NCBI GenBank assembly: GCA_036971715.1
Contig: JAVHJL010000012.1
Span: 1,054,001 to 1,118,000, forward strand
Direction of reading: 5' to 3'
From: Arthrobotrys musiformis
Lineage: Eukaryota > Ascomycota > Orbiliomycetes > Orbiliales > Orbiliaceae
Length of the DNA stretch: 64,000 bases
Numbering within the stretch: position 1 is the stretch's first letter; every line of letters starts with the position of its first letter. Position numbers and translations under genes: made by a program. The notes under the pieces were generated by a model that made no database searches, was not told the DNA's origin, and was given only the letters and a program-made list of their open reading frames with translations. Positions 41,500 to 52,172 of this stretch are shown here, piece by piece.

Positions 41500-42849
41500 C
41501 GATAATCAGCTTGCTTGTATTGGTCATTACATCACTATCATCTCCCTCAAACTTCGGAATTGGAGCCCGCAATTTCGTGAGAGTATGAGCCGCAGATGCT
41601 TGAAGTTTTGGTGTCAATTTAGACGACATCAATATAATTATCAAGAAAATAACCAGAATACACAATACTACCACCGATCAACTTCTTGAACAGATTTCTG
41701 CGGCTCTCGATCAAATTTACGAGATACCATTAATACAAGCTAAATTAGATCAGCCAGCAGCACTAGATGACTTCCTCAAGGCTCTTAATAAGCCTTATGT
41801 TCAGCCCAAATTAATTACTGATATATTCCTCAAAGACTCTCATACACTCATCAATATATTCACACCTATCTTGGTCGGGGTTCCTGACAACTTCCTTCTG
41901 CATGATAAAGAGTGGTCTGAATACTTCCGAAATGTGGCAGCCATCATTCTCTCAGAATACGGCACTATATGGGCTACGAACAAATATAAGAGCGGTCACT
42001 ACACACCCGAAAAACTAAAGCTGGCATATCGCGAAGCGTAAGTAGTTAAAGCCAGCCTTTTAATGCGGTTGTATTTAAAAATTATTTCATAGATAGGAGT
42101 TCGAAATGCTAACTTTTCAAATATATATTACTAGTATTTTTGCTGCTGATAGCGTGGCACCACCCAAGGGATGGCCGACCTTGCGGTTCCCGGATAAGTG
42201 GACCGAAGGCTCTCCTCATGTTACTCTGCATCACATCCTGAAAAAGCAACCTTTCAAGAACAGGGTTACTTATCACAATATAGATGAAATGGTCAAAAAT
42301 AAAGTAATCATAAATCTTCTGGCTACCCAAACCAAGGATGATCCGAAGGCTGCAATATTGAGCAATTCGGTAAATATCGACACAATGACGGCAGCTTTAA
42401 AAACCGACACTAAAGCCAACCAGGAGATTATGAAAATCTACCAGGAAAAAGCTGAGAATACAGAAAAGGAAGCGGAACATATGGTAGAATATTGGACCGA
42501 AAAAGCCGATATAATCAACGAATATGCCAAGCAAGCCAATTTCTGGGTTTCAATTGGGAAATTGCTTCAGGAGGCTCAAAGAGCTCTTAAAATTTCAATA
42601 GATCAGGAGATAGAACAGCAAAGTAGTACGACAAAGAACTTGCCAATCAGTACAGTAACATTCTCGGAGAACTTTCGTACTCTGGCCTATCTCCGCTATT
42701 TTATCAGAGCAACTTTGGAAAAGGACGACAAAGAAGGGGAGGAGGAAGAAAAGGAGAAGCTTCAGCCGACGAGAAATGATGACAATGAAAAGGCTAAAGC
42801 TAGGAAAGATCACTTTCCCCCATACGCTCCTGTGCCATCTGCCTCTTAG
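41500..42849 (+). CDS. Coiled-coil protein of the 41-50 kb block, damaged 5' part
   Basis: A frame without start codon runs through 41590-42036 and reads FGVNLDDINIIIKKITRIHN, DQLLEQISAALDQIYEIPL and EYFRNVAAIILSEYGTIWAT. Two TGA codons near 41590-41605 sit where TGG would be expected. An intron (GTAAGT at 42037, branch GCTAAC, acceptor ACTAG near 42134) joins in phase to IFAADSVAPPKGWPTLRFPD, a long helix (TKANQEIMKIYQEKAENTEK) and an acidic tail, stop at 42849. It may be the continuation of the ORF at 40983. Function unknown; the helix suggests oligomerisation. Confidence 0.5.
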
Positions 42850-43750
42850 CACCAGCCTCGAGGTCCACGCAGATCGACCAGTTACAAAGGATCGGGCTCC
42901 CAATGTCTGAGATGAGCTTTATTCTGCTCTCAGTGACGTGAAACGATATTTGGATGCGGAAGTCGAAGATGACCCTAACTCCAATTCAACTATTACTGTT
43001 AGCAGAGGTTAAGTGTCAGTTTGCGCGGGGGATAGTTGGCTCTAGGAAGTGGAGAGGGATATCATTATCCATATCCGTTCGAAATGCCACGGGTTCTCTT
43101 TGAATACCCGCTTGATCTGGCTCGAAGCTGCTCCGATTTATGAATGAAAGCAGCTAGTTTCATAAATCTTTTTCCTAAGTTTGTTGCGTATGCTTTGTTT
43201 CCTTTCATCGTTCGAATATATAAGGTTCGGGCCATCTGCATATTTTTTATATATCTTCCTTTGATGTTGCATAGATCTATAGATCTTCTATCCTTTCTTC
43301 TTCGGCACTCTTTGTAGTTTACCATCAGCCGTCGGACCAATAAAGTATTGCTCTTTCACACCTCTTCCACTCTTCTTTCATACGTTTATGCTTAATAGTT
43401 CCCGGCCCTTTATATGCGGTTTGTTTCCACGGCCCGAGCCGATACATATACATCAACAAATATTAATTTCAAAGGTCAAGGGTCCTTACGGTTTGTGTTG
43501 AGTTGATTGATTTATGAAAGAACCGCTTTATTCGACAATCGTATCTACAGAGCATCTACATACGCGATCATGTACTGAGCCCTTCTACGATACGTATGCT
43601 TTAAACCGAGTATATATTAAAGGTATTTGTCCATAGAATATCCTGTTTATTCGCACAACTCGAATATACCATCGATATTCTCGGTCCCTATCTTTTTAAA
43701 TATACAACATTGAACACTCTATCATTTGTGTTGTAATTGACTTTATTATC
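42850..43750. other. Spacer inside the 41-50 kb block
   Basis: Contains a weak, very basic minus-strand frame (43340-43065, CRRRKDRRSIDLCNIKGRYI) but no recognisable gene. AT-rich; the last 100 bp are the likely promoter of the helicase. Confidence 0.4.
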
Positions 43751-46080
43751 ATGTCTTCAAACCCATTCCCCTTCAAGAACGAACCTCAATATAAGGAAGA
43801 ATATGATCGAGCCACAACCTACTGCCGAACAATATATGAAATAGATCCACATCCATGGCAGGTCCGTATGGCGGTCGCTCTCAAGTACGGATATGACGTG
43901 GAATGCCTTGCGGGTACTTCTTTAGGGAAGAGTTTACCTTATCAACTGCTGGGCGTTATATGCGCAACGAAAACCGTGATAGTCATATCCCCGTTGATAT
44001 ATTTGATGAAAGAACAGGTATAGAAAATTCGAATGAGATCGACCTTTTCCAAATCCTTACTAACAATATTGTGCACTTCATCATTAGGCGGAGAAGCTTC
44101 TTAAATATAACGTTTCGGCGTTTGCAGTAAGTAGTTGACGAGTTCGTCAATGCAGAACCAGATTGGATTCAGAAATTAAAACAAGGAAAATACAGAGTCC
44201 GTAAGTACTAGACTATATCATAAATTTACCTTAGGCACCACATTGTTGCCTTTATTTCGTCTTCGTTTCTTGGTTTTGGTTTCTAGCCTTAGGCCCCCAA
44301 GGCCTTGTGTTGGGTCTTGAGCTGCTGCTAATGCGCCTATCGACTATAGATATTAATGATGTGGGAATTTAATAGTTTTCGTTTCCCCAGAGCGCTTATT
44401 CCACGCCAGGAGCCAGTTCCGATATCTTATACAAAAAGGAGGCAATCGGTTCTCAAGCATGATATCCGCGATTATAATCGACGAGTGCCATTTGGTTCAT
44501 GAGTGGGGCGAGTCATTTCGAACATATTACTTTCTAGGTGTACCTTTTTGTGCGCAAACCGCTACTCTTACTAAAAGAGACTGGGAAAAACTTCGTCGAA
44601 GCCTTTCTCTTTTACCTGACCGAACAATTCGAATCAGAGAATCTATTAACCGCCCAAATCTCTTCTGTTGCACAGTTCCTATTCCCAATGGTGAGAAGGG
44701 AAAGCTATCGCAGCTGGCGTTTCTCGTCAACAACACATCGAATCCGCTGACTATCCCACCAACCGTTATCTTCGTTGACTCCATCGCCGAAGCTATAGCG
44801 ATTGCAAAATTTCTCCGGTCCCTTCTTCCACAGAGTTTCAAATCCAGACCTAATATTAGTGCCTGCCAGCCCGATGACGACGTCCGTAGTCAGGGTGAAA
44901 GACTCATTATGGATTTTCATGCGGATCTATCGACTTTGTTGAAAGACCGTGTTGTTTCTGATCTCGACAATGGGATCTGCAGAATACTAGTTTCAACGAC
45001 AGCGTTTGGAATGGGCATGGACAAATCTTTCATTCAGGTAGTTATACAGTATGGCGCGGTTAAATTAAAGTCACCTGGTGATCTCGTTCAACGATTCGGG
45101 CGAGCTGGAAGGGGTGGTCAGCAAAGTCTTTGTGTGCTCTTCTACGAATCTTCCTTATTTGGCCCGAAAACAACACCTGCTCGACGGAACCTGGAAGATG
45201 GATTATATGATTTCATCAATCTACCCGACGATAATACGCAATGCTTACGAAAACAAATCTTAAGGCACTATTCGGAATATTCTCGTCCGCTTACGCTTCA
45301 TTCTGAAGTCTGCTGCAGCGCATGTGGTACGGAGGGCATACGAGGATATGAATGTGCGTTGTGGGCTGAGTTTCTCGACCCTCAACAGGTCAGTTACCCT
45401 TCTAGTCAACGCCACCAGATATCCAAAGTATCGAAGAGACGAGCTATGTGCATTTATTCGAGGAGTTGTATCCGAAGTACTGCAAAATGATATCAACACA
45501 TTAACGGCGCCCCTTGAAGGCAATAGCAACACCGATGATATCGATATCGACCCACTGATGACCTTTGAGAATGGCATTATATCGACGTCTTTTAACGACC
45601 AAGTCTCCGAATCCGAAGCCGATGATTTATTAATGGAACGGCCAGGGCGACTATCAGGCGATGAACTCACACAATCGATACGACAACACAGGACTCCAAT
45701 TTACCTACGAACGCATACACAACACCTTCGAAACGGCCGAGAATCAGCACTAATTCGAATTCACGATCAAGGGAAAGCAGCTGCGACCGCATGTCTATTA
45801 TGAGCATAGAATCGATAATTGTGCCTATCGAGATGTCATTTGCTGCTTCGGACACATATACGGACCCCGTCATGGTAGCCACGTCTGAAAGCAAGTTGAA
45901 TATAAGTCCTAAAGCCAGGACAAGGAGAAGGTCAAAGGGGAAAAACAAAATGACTTCGACGATACCGACGACGATTCCCACGACTCCGACGACAAAGATT
46001 TCGAGAAACTCGTGGATGCAACCGCATATTCCGGGTTCGGAGTACAAAGCATCTCCCCCTCCTACACCCGAGTCTCATAG
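43751..46080 (+). pseudogene. RecQ-like SF2 DNA helicase, frameshifted
   Basis: Exon 1 (43751-44017) holds PHPWQVRMAVALKYG and a Walker A in AGTSLGKSLPYQL, then VIVISPLIYLMKEQ. A 70-nt intron leads to AEKLLKYNVSAFAV; a shift near 44130 leads to VVDEFVNAEPDWIQKLKQGK. After a long intron (about 44202-44395) comes FRYLIQKGGNRFSS and the Walker B box IIIDECHLVHEWG (DECH at 44480-44491), TATLTKRDWEKL, RILVSTTAFGMGMDKSF and motif VI QRFGRAGRGG (45089-45118). A Cys cluster (CLRK, CCSACG) follows as in RecQ zinc-binding domains. A shifted C-terminal part runs to 46080 with DDTDDDSHDSDDKDFEKLVD. It unwinds DNA in 3'-5' direction in its family. This copy carries at least two shifts. Confidence 0.85.
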
Positions 46081-46471
46081 AAGGGCTCGGGCGGCCAAAA
46101 GTATGAAATAAGATGATTAAGATACTTCATATAGGTACGTAGGCAGAGGTGGAATAGCTTGCAGGAATCGATAGAATGGGTTATATGCTTGTATATACAT
46201 ATCATATCATATGTAAACTAGGCTACGGAATTATAGATCGATACTATTAACAAACGGAATTACAAGTCGGTAGTATGAGCAAGCTATTTCTCCGAATTTC
46301 TACCTACATCTTCGGTTCACTTGTATAGAACAAATAGATTCCATACCAATTTATTTATATAGATAGAAACCAAGTCACTTCTTCGTTCCTGCATCATACC
46401 TTTCTCCACCACCTCTCTTCACCATACTTAATAATAACTTCATACTTAATTAAACCCATATCTTCATAACT

Positions 46472-47417
46472 ATGGCAAAGAAAGCCCCTCAAACTGGCCG
46501 TGTAGCTCGTCCAACTCGTCCAGCAGTACAATGTCGACAGTGTCGAACCCTTGCTGTTGAACGAGCAGCTAGCCCCACCGGCCAACCTGTTGAAGCTGAA
46601 GCTGCGGTTCCTCGTCGTGGGCCATCGGCAGCAGCGCCTTTATATTCTGGTTATAGAGTTCAAAAAAAGAAAACGCCCACAGCCCTGACTCGTCAAATTG
46701 GCGATAAGATCGCGGCAGGAGAAAGGGCTTCTACGCCTTGTTCTCGCTGCAGATACCGAGGTCTGGAGTGCAAGTTCTAGTTCCCATATAAGCACTGCGG
46801 TCAATGTACATCCTCCCGAGATTACGCAGATTGTATCCGAACCTCGATCCCAGGTCCTTTAACTCGTTGCGCCAGACGTAAGTACAATAGTTTACCCGAA
46901 TATATCTTTAGCTGCTACTACAAACTTGTAAACCTCAAACTAACATATAAATAATATTACTTCTATAGGTCACGTAAAAACGAATCCTGAAACTGTCGTA
47001 TTTCGAGACGAACGCCCGGAGTTCTTTTTCAACTCCAACGAAGTAGTCCCATCAACCCCGATTATCGACCTAACCGAAGACCCTCGCCCCCTAAATCTTA
47101 TTCAGCAGAGGGAGGAAGAGAGGTATCGTAGAATGCCACCTTGGCTCGCCGCTCGCAGAAGTACCAGTAACTTCAAGACCCCCTTGCCCCTACCCCCGGC
47201 GACGACGGCTACGAGTACCGTGGTAACTCAACCGACGAATCTGAATCTGAACTTTCATAAGTTCGGGAAATTAAATTATTATATTTCATTTATTATTTTG
47301 AAGCTCTGTTATACTTTTCCGAAAGTAAACAGGGCAAAAAAAAAAAAAGATATCATTCCGCTTTGTTCTAGAACTTTTTTACTATTCTTCCTATTATCCT
47401 TATGCTTGTTTTGTTAG
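46472..47417 (+). CDS. Cysteine-cluster protein with a SUMO-interaction-like motif, one internal TAG
   Basis: ATG at 46472. Exon 1 (46472-46877) has a basic Pro/Ala N-terminus, one Cys pair in VQCRQCRTLAV, and a Cys cluster CSRCRYRGLECKF, TAG (46778-46780), FPYKHCGQCTSSRDYADC. The residues on both sides of the TAG belong together, so the stop is a lesion one change from CAG. A 91-nt intron (46878-46968, GTAAGT...AAACTAACA...TATAG) joins in phase to RHVKTNPETVVFRDERPEFF and VPSTPIIDLTEDPRP. The I-I-D-L-T-E-D core is a typical SUMO-interaction motif. The tail is Thr/Pro-rich, then hydrophobic, to 47417. Zinc binding and SUMO binding are inferences. Confidence 0.58.
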
Positions 47418-47565
47418 AGGTATTCGAAGGTGGAGGAATTTACTAGAGGTTATCAAGGACAACTTTATCATTTTGGGTATCGTGATTTGCTTTTAACTTT
47501 TGTATATAGTTCGAAATACGCATTGATATTTAGTTATTGGTTATGCAAACTATCATTACACACAA

Positions 47566-49888
47566 CTACTCTTCATCCATATCCAAAAAAATCCCCAAGC
47601 CGTTACCATCTTCCTCGACAAAAGCAACATCCTCGTGATTGGGATCCATGGTTGAAATATCAACATGGACGCTATTGCGCAAGAAACTATTAAAGACTCT
47701 GCCATCTCTTAACCTCATAAATCCTTCCCGCTGCCAATCAACATCTTCTTTACCAGCCTCCCTTCCGTCGAAGTGTCTATAAGGATTCGCTGAAGCTGCA
47801 TTCTGTCCTGATATAAGAGCATTGGCATCCACCAGCTTGCAATTCCGTTTGCTATGTTTCGAATAGTGAATACCGACGTCCAACTGTTTCCGAAGCTCGA
47901 ATTTAACCTTAACCAGTTGAGATATTATACGGCAGAGAACATCTCGTTGAAAATTAGATCTCAAGATGGAATTCCCGGGATTGTGAATGTCTTTAATGGC
48001 TCGAACGATTCTCTCTTGGAATTGATCAAGCAAGCCGCTCATAGATTGCCACCCAATCGAGATATTCTGGATGGTCTTTGTCAAGTCCAATTCTTCGATT
48101 TAAATCTTCAATATCGGCGCAATTATAGATCTGCATGGTAAGAGCCAATATATCTGCGTCCAATACCGTATCAAGGAAGTCAACTACGCAAAAGTATTCC
48201 GAGTTTCCTTCTGCCATAACCTTCTGTCTACCAATTATGTTATTGGCGGCCTTGAGGGAACCAACGTCGGCCGGTTTGTCGGTACCGCGATGATGATCGA
48301 GTATGTACCTAGGTATTTGGCAATAACCATTCCTAGATGGAAAAGTCTAAGTGATGGTAGAGCCCATTGAAAATTTTCACTTTTAGCATCTAGCATTTTA
48401 TGCTTTTGAACAGTTCGAATTCTTGCGACCCCCATTTGGTCACCAGATACTAAAAATAAATTCTCAACTAACTGCTTAGCAGTTAGCTTCAGCTCGTCCC
48501 GAAATACGGTGGAAAGCACTCTTTGAACCCCATCGGTTGATGCTTGTTGTTCTTCATAAAGCGCTTTAAAGCGCGAGTGTTTGACTAGCTAGTATATTTT
48601 CTATTCCACACGGAAGCTTCCAAACTACGTTATATCTTGGTCCGGATGGTAGACCCCCGATCTTGATGTTCGATAGGTATTTGCGGAAGACGTCGGCAAT
48701 CTGTGCTTTGAGGGCGATATTGTAATGCTGAAGTGCGTCCTCTGACGGCACCATATCCAACTCAGTGAGCGTAGACCTTTTTCCAGGTCGATACTAATTT
48801 CGAGGTATTAGAGCACCCGGTTGCAACCCTCGCTGCTCAATAAGAACAACCGACGTTGAGTTATCCATGTAGGATTTATTTCCTAATGCTGTAGTCTGGT
48901 GACTGACACCAATGTTCTGATTGACGTTGTCATAGCTGATGATCCACGATTTCTTCCTATCCCTTATAACGTAGTTGGTAGTTTCGGCGAGCCGTTTTAC
49001 TCCGCGGGTAAGAGTGGAACAACCGATGCAAATACCGAGTCCGTGAAGGAGTTTGATGACATCCTTTGTCGTACCAGCTGCATATAATAGAAACGTCACT
49101 AAACTCTACGAATACCACATATTTTATTAGAATCAAAGCCGACTTATTAAAGCTGGAACTGCAATATGTTGGTGAATATATATAATGCAATCTTAACGAC
49201 TTACCTGAAAGGCATTCATCTGCTGATTCCGAGCATATAATAGATGCGTTATACCCAATAAAGCGAGCCGTTCGACTTCAGATACTTCTTCGGAGTCTCG
49301 TTTTTCAGTGTCCGGAACTTCCGAGCTTGGGTCAACTACAAGACTCTTACACAAATTCCAGAGCAAGGGTGAATCGGCGGCTATTTTATCTCGCATTGCA
49401 CTAAGATCCACGGCGTCTTTCATATCACTCCGCCTAAAGAAGTCCTGTCCTCGGAGCGGATTATTTGACTTTTCATATTTCCTCTTCGAGCTGTTATTTT
49501 GAGAAAAAGAAGCATCGTCATTACTAAATTCGACTCTATCGCTACTGTCAGAGCTGGCATTGATATCGGTGATAGCTTCGTTTTCCGGTGTATCTGCATT
49601 TATTGACTGCGTAGATTGGCGGTTATCTGACTTCGATTTCTTCTTCCGCTTCTTCTTCTCCTTCGCCTTCCGCCCTCCATCCTTCGTTTTCGGGCTATCC
49701 TGAAGTGCTTTTAATTCAGATAATGCAGCGCAATTAAGCCAGCCTTCCATTGCCGCATTATTCGCCGCGTTCTTCCGAAAGCGCGAGTCGGCTACCCAAA
49801 CCTCAATGATCCTTCCGCAGTTCCCGCGAGAGTAAAAGGTTGTAATCGACTTTTTAATTAGGCTGCTTTTATTATTGAATGCTGCCAT
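47566..49888 (-). pseudogene. DUF6589-like protein, multiply broken
   Basis: Exon 1 (49888-49205) starts MAAFNNKSSLIKKSITTFYS and ends LLGITHLLYARNQQMNAFQ. A 99-nt intron (49204-49106) joins in phase to SLVTFLLYAAGTTKDVIKLL, then SWIISYDNVNQN (Asp at 48929-48931). A TAG near 48800 and a shift near 48596 follow. Then come VENLFLVSGDQMGVARIRTV (Asp at 48439-48441), FQWALPSLRLFHLGM, a shift, PADVGSLKAANNIIGRQKVM and a final part ending at 47566. The Y-D-N, G-D-Q, LFHLxM and GSL...GR blocks are those I associate with the fungal family DUF6589. The spaced Asp residues would fit an RNase H-fold transposase, but that is inference. Confidence 0.7.
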
Positions 49889-50189
49889 AATGAATTCGTA
49901 GATACTTCGAAAGCCACCGTATCTTTGATATATGTCAATGCATTGTTGATCCGTTGGGCTTCATTTTCTTGGGCATTTATATTTATAATAGGCCCGCAGA
50001 TCAAAAACGTTTCGATAGTCAGGGCACAATTAGTACATGATCTGTTATACGCAAGATTATGTTAAGATGATCTACTGCTGTTTTTGACGGCCGGCCAGGC
50101 CTCCGCTTATTTTGGATCTTCGAATTCGACATTCTGTCTTTTCAAGTTGCGAAGCCTGGAAAATCCTAGCTTGGGGACTATAGATGGTA
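49889..50189. other. Spacer, no gene seen
   Basis: Upstream flank of the DUF6589-like gene; AT-rich, then a GC-rich GACGGCCGGCCAGGCC stretch at about 50087-50102. No coding support. Confidence 0.4.
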
Positions 50190-50265
50190 CGGGGGTGACA
50201 AAATAATAGTTCATTTTTTTAAACAAAAACACTGTGTTGAATGAACTATTATTTTGTCACCCCCG
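50190..50265. mobile_element. 76-bp hairpin MITE
   Basis: Two perfect 26-bp inverted repeats starting CGGGGGTGACAAAATAATAG surround a 24-nt loop. TA flanks both sides (50188-50189 and 50266-50267), and the longer word TAGATGG occurs on both sides (50181-50187 and 50266-50272), so the target duplication is TA or possibly 7 bp. No internal coding. Typical of a very short non-autonomous DNA transposon. Confidence 0.9.
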
Positions 50266-50399
50266 TAGATGGATGCGCTGGAGCCGCTTGATATCATACA
50301 AAGCCCACCAAAAAAATAAGGGGCAGTGAAACATAAGTGAGATGATTACGTACACATGAGAGGTTTTTGGGCGGAGTTAGGCTTTCGTGTTGTGCCCGA

Positions 50400-52172
50400 C
50401 CTGCTCGCTGAACGAGTCCAAAAAAAATATTTTTGATGCCAGACCCAAGGCATACCCACGTCCGTTATCCCCATTCATCCCCCCGGATTCCATCGTAAAA
50501 GCCTACCTTGAAACCATCACTGCCCTCAGGGCATATAAGGCTGTCCGTGGTGCCCTTGATCCACTGCGTACCCCTACGCCTACTTGAGATCTGTCACGTA
50601 TTGATTCCTGCTGAACATCTCTTCTAGCGATCTAGATCACTTGATCCCCCCTGCTTCAGAGACCTCCAATCGCCTGCTCGCTCCCCTCTTCAGGTCAGTT
50701 CCAGGCCCCCAGTCACCGAAGCCGCAGCCGAGGTAACTTCCACCCCCGGAGCTGAACCAAACCCCCGAGCATTCCCAACCTTCCCAACAACACAACCACA
50801 ACCACAAAATCCAACGTCGTCTACAACACATTTCACATCACGAATCAGGCGCCTCCTGCTTCAATCGTTCCGGTCCCGTTCCCGGTCCCTTTCCCATACA
50901 TAGCTTCTCTTTCTTCCCAATTTCCTCCAAGTAATACAATTCATCCGTTTCCATACAATCCTGTCCAAAATAATTCTGTAAACACGGAACGTAGGCGTGA
51001 TCGCGAACTTTTGGAATCCCATACTACTAATCTTCCATTTTCACATATAGATCCCATCATGGCAGGCGCGGCACCAGCCCCTCCACCACCACCCCCACCC
51101 CCTACGGTGGCGTTCCGGGTCCCCATCCCCTTGGATGTGTTTACCAGCCAAGAACCTAACGCAAACGGCGCTGGTGGTTAAATAGGTTTGATATACACAT
51201 GAACGACCGAAATAACCCATCCGTGAGCATCCAAGCTCAAGCGGAGGCGTGGATTAATCACTTCGCCGCGTATATGGACGGCATCGCAGCAGATTGGGCC
51301 GAGGAAGACCCAATTGTCAGCGCGGCGCTAGATTCTACCACCAAGTCGGCGACCGATGTCACGAATATCAAAACCCGGTTCAAGGCAAGGTTCCCGGGCC
51401 GAATGAAGGAGTTTGAGGAGGATCAAGTTGAGAAGTTGCGACAAATGACGCAAAATGAAGGGGAGACCATCGAGTCATTCCATTTGCGCGTGGAGTCGCA
51501 ACTTCTGATAGCAGGAGGACAAGATAGGTCGACCGCAGCGAATGCCCCTACCCTTTCCCGTGCAGAAAAGAGCTTGCTGACCGCAGCGATTAAAGCTTTT
51601 GTCAACGGATTGCGTGATGACCGCCTCTCAGAGGCTCTACTGACTCATTCTGACTCTAGTTCGCTCGCCGCTGCTAAGGTTGCAGCCATTAACAAGAAGG
51701 ATAACTTACGCCTTTTAGACGAGAAACGGGCCAAGAAGGGTGCTTCCGAAGAGGCACTACGGCAGCAAGTTAGGGCCCTCGAAGCGTCCCTCGCCCAGTA
51801 CCGAATGGCCCCACCGCCTGCCCTGGCGCAGAACATCCCCACCTACCCCCAAGGTGTCGTTCCGGCGCCCCCTGCTAACCCTACTAACCCCCAAGCTAGG
51901 ATTTTAGGGCGCCCCACGATGAGCAGAACGTCGTCCCTTCAGGGGGATACCTAAGTGGGGCGTACTAAGGCGGACGTGGCGGTAGAGGCGGTTACGGAAC
52001 CGGAACCAGAGGGGGACGACCGGCATACAGCGACGGAGGCGGCCCCGGCACGGGCGCTAGCTTTGATCCCTCTCAATCTCGAAATCCATACGTCAATAAC
52101 ACAATGAAGTACGAAAGTGGTGACAAACTGTGTGTTCGGTGTGGTGTTCTAGGTCACGTGGCCACCGAATGC
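50400..52172 (+). mobile_element. LTR-element fragment C: leader and gag with CCHC knuckle
   Basis: The leader (about 50400-51057) shares a long diverged match, in inverted orientation, with fragment D (54310-54924). A frame at 51058 (MAGAAPAPPPPPPPPTVAFR) shifts near 51175 into the gag proper (LNRFDIHMNDRNNPSVSIQA; TRFKARFPGRMKEFEEDQVE; to 51954). After another shift an RGG-rich segment leads to the zinc knuckle CVRCGVLGHVATEC at 52131-52172. The sequence then changes abruptly to minus-strand coding DNA. No pol is present. Confidence 0.75.
51199..51954 (+). CDS. Gag core of fragment C (about 251 aa)
   Basis: A clear gag-type helical protein: AEAWINHFAAYMDGIAADWA, VEKLRQMTQNEGETIESFHL, TAAIKAFVNGLRDDRLSEAL and EEALRQQVRALEASLAQYRM, then Pro-rich residues. 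The W-x-x-x-A-x-W-A type block and the FxxRV segment match the retrotransposon gag family. The true N-terminus lies in the frame starting at 51058; the stop at 51954 is followed after a one-base shift by the RGG stretch and zinc knuckle, so the stop is not the natural end. Confidence 0.75.
   Translation: MNDRNNPSVSIQAQAEAWINHFAAYMDGIAADWAEEDPIVSAALDSTTKSATDVTNIKTRFKARFPGRMKEFEEDQVEKLRQMTQNEGETIESFHLRVESQLLIAGGQDRSTAANAPTLSRAEKSLLTAAIKAFVNGLRDDRLSEALLTHSDSSSLAAAKVAAINKKDNLRLLDEKRAKKGASEEALRQQVRALEASLAQYRMAPPPALAQNIPTYPQGVVPAPPANPTNPQARILGRPTMSRTSSLQGDT

Larger units (their letters stand above)
40983..49888. mobile_element. Candidate large composite mobile element (helicase plus DUF6589)
   Basis: Four plus-strand genes (basic ORF, coiled-coil ORF, RecQ-like helicase, cysteine-cluster/SIM protein) converge on a minus-strand DUF6589-like gene. 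All share short introns, low GC and RIP-like stops or shifts. The block is bordered by unrelated repeats on both sides. No terminal repeats or target duplication were found by eye, so the borders given are only those of the genes. Alternatives are a chance cluster of separately duplicated genes, or a degraded virus-like or KDZ-type element. Confidence 0.4.

Noticed and set aside
41489..41674. Hydrophobic minus-strand peptide starting MVVLCILVIFLIIIL
   Set aside because: It lies antisense to a coherent plus-strand exon and has no start context or partner exon.
40983..49888. Starship-type giant element
   Set aside because: No tyrosine recombinase (DUF3435 captain) is seen at either border; cargo and size do not match.
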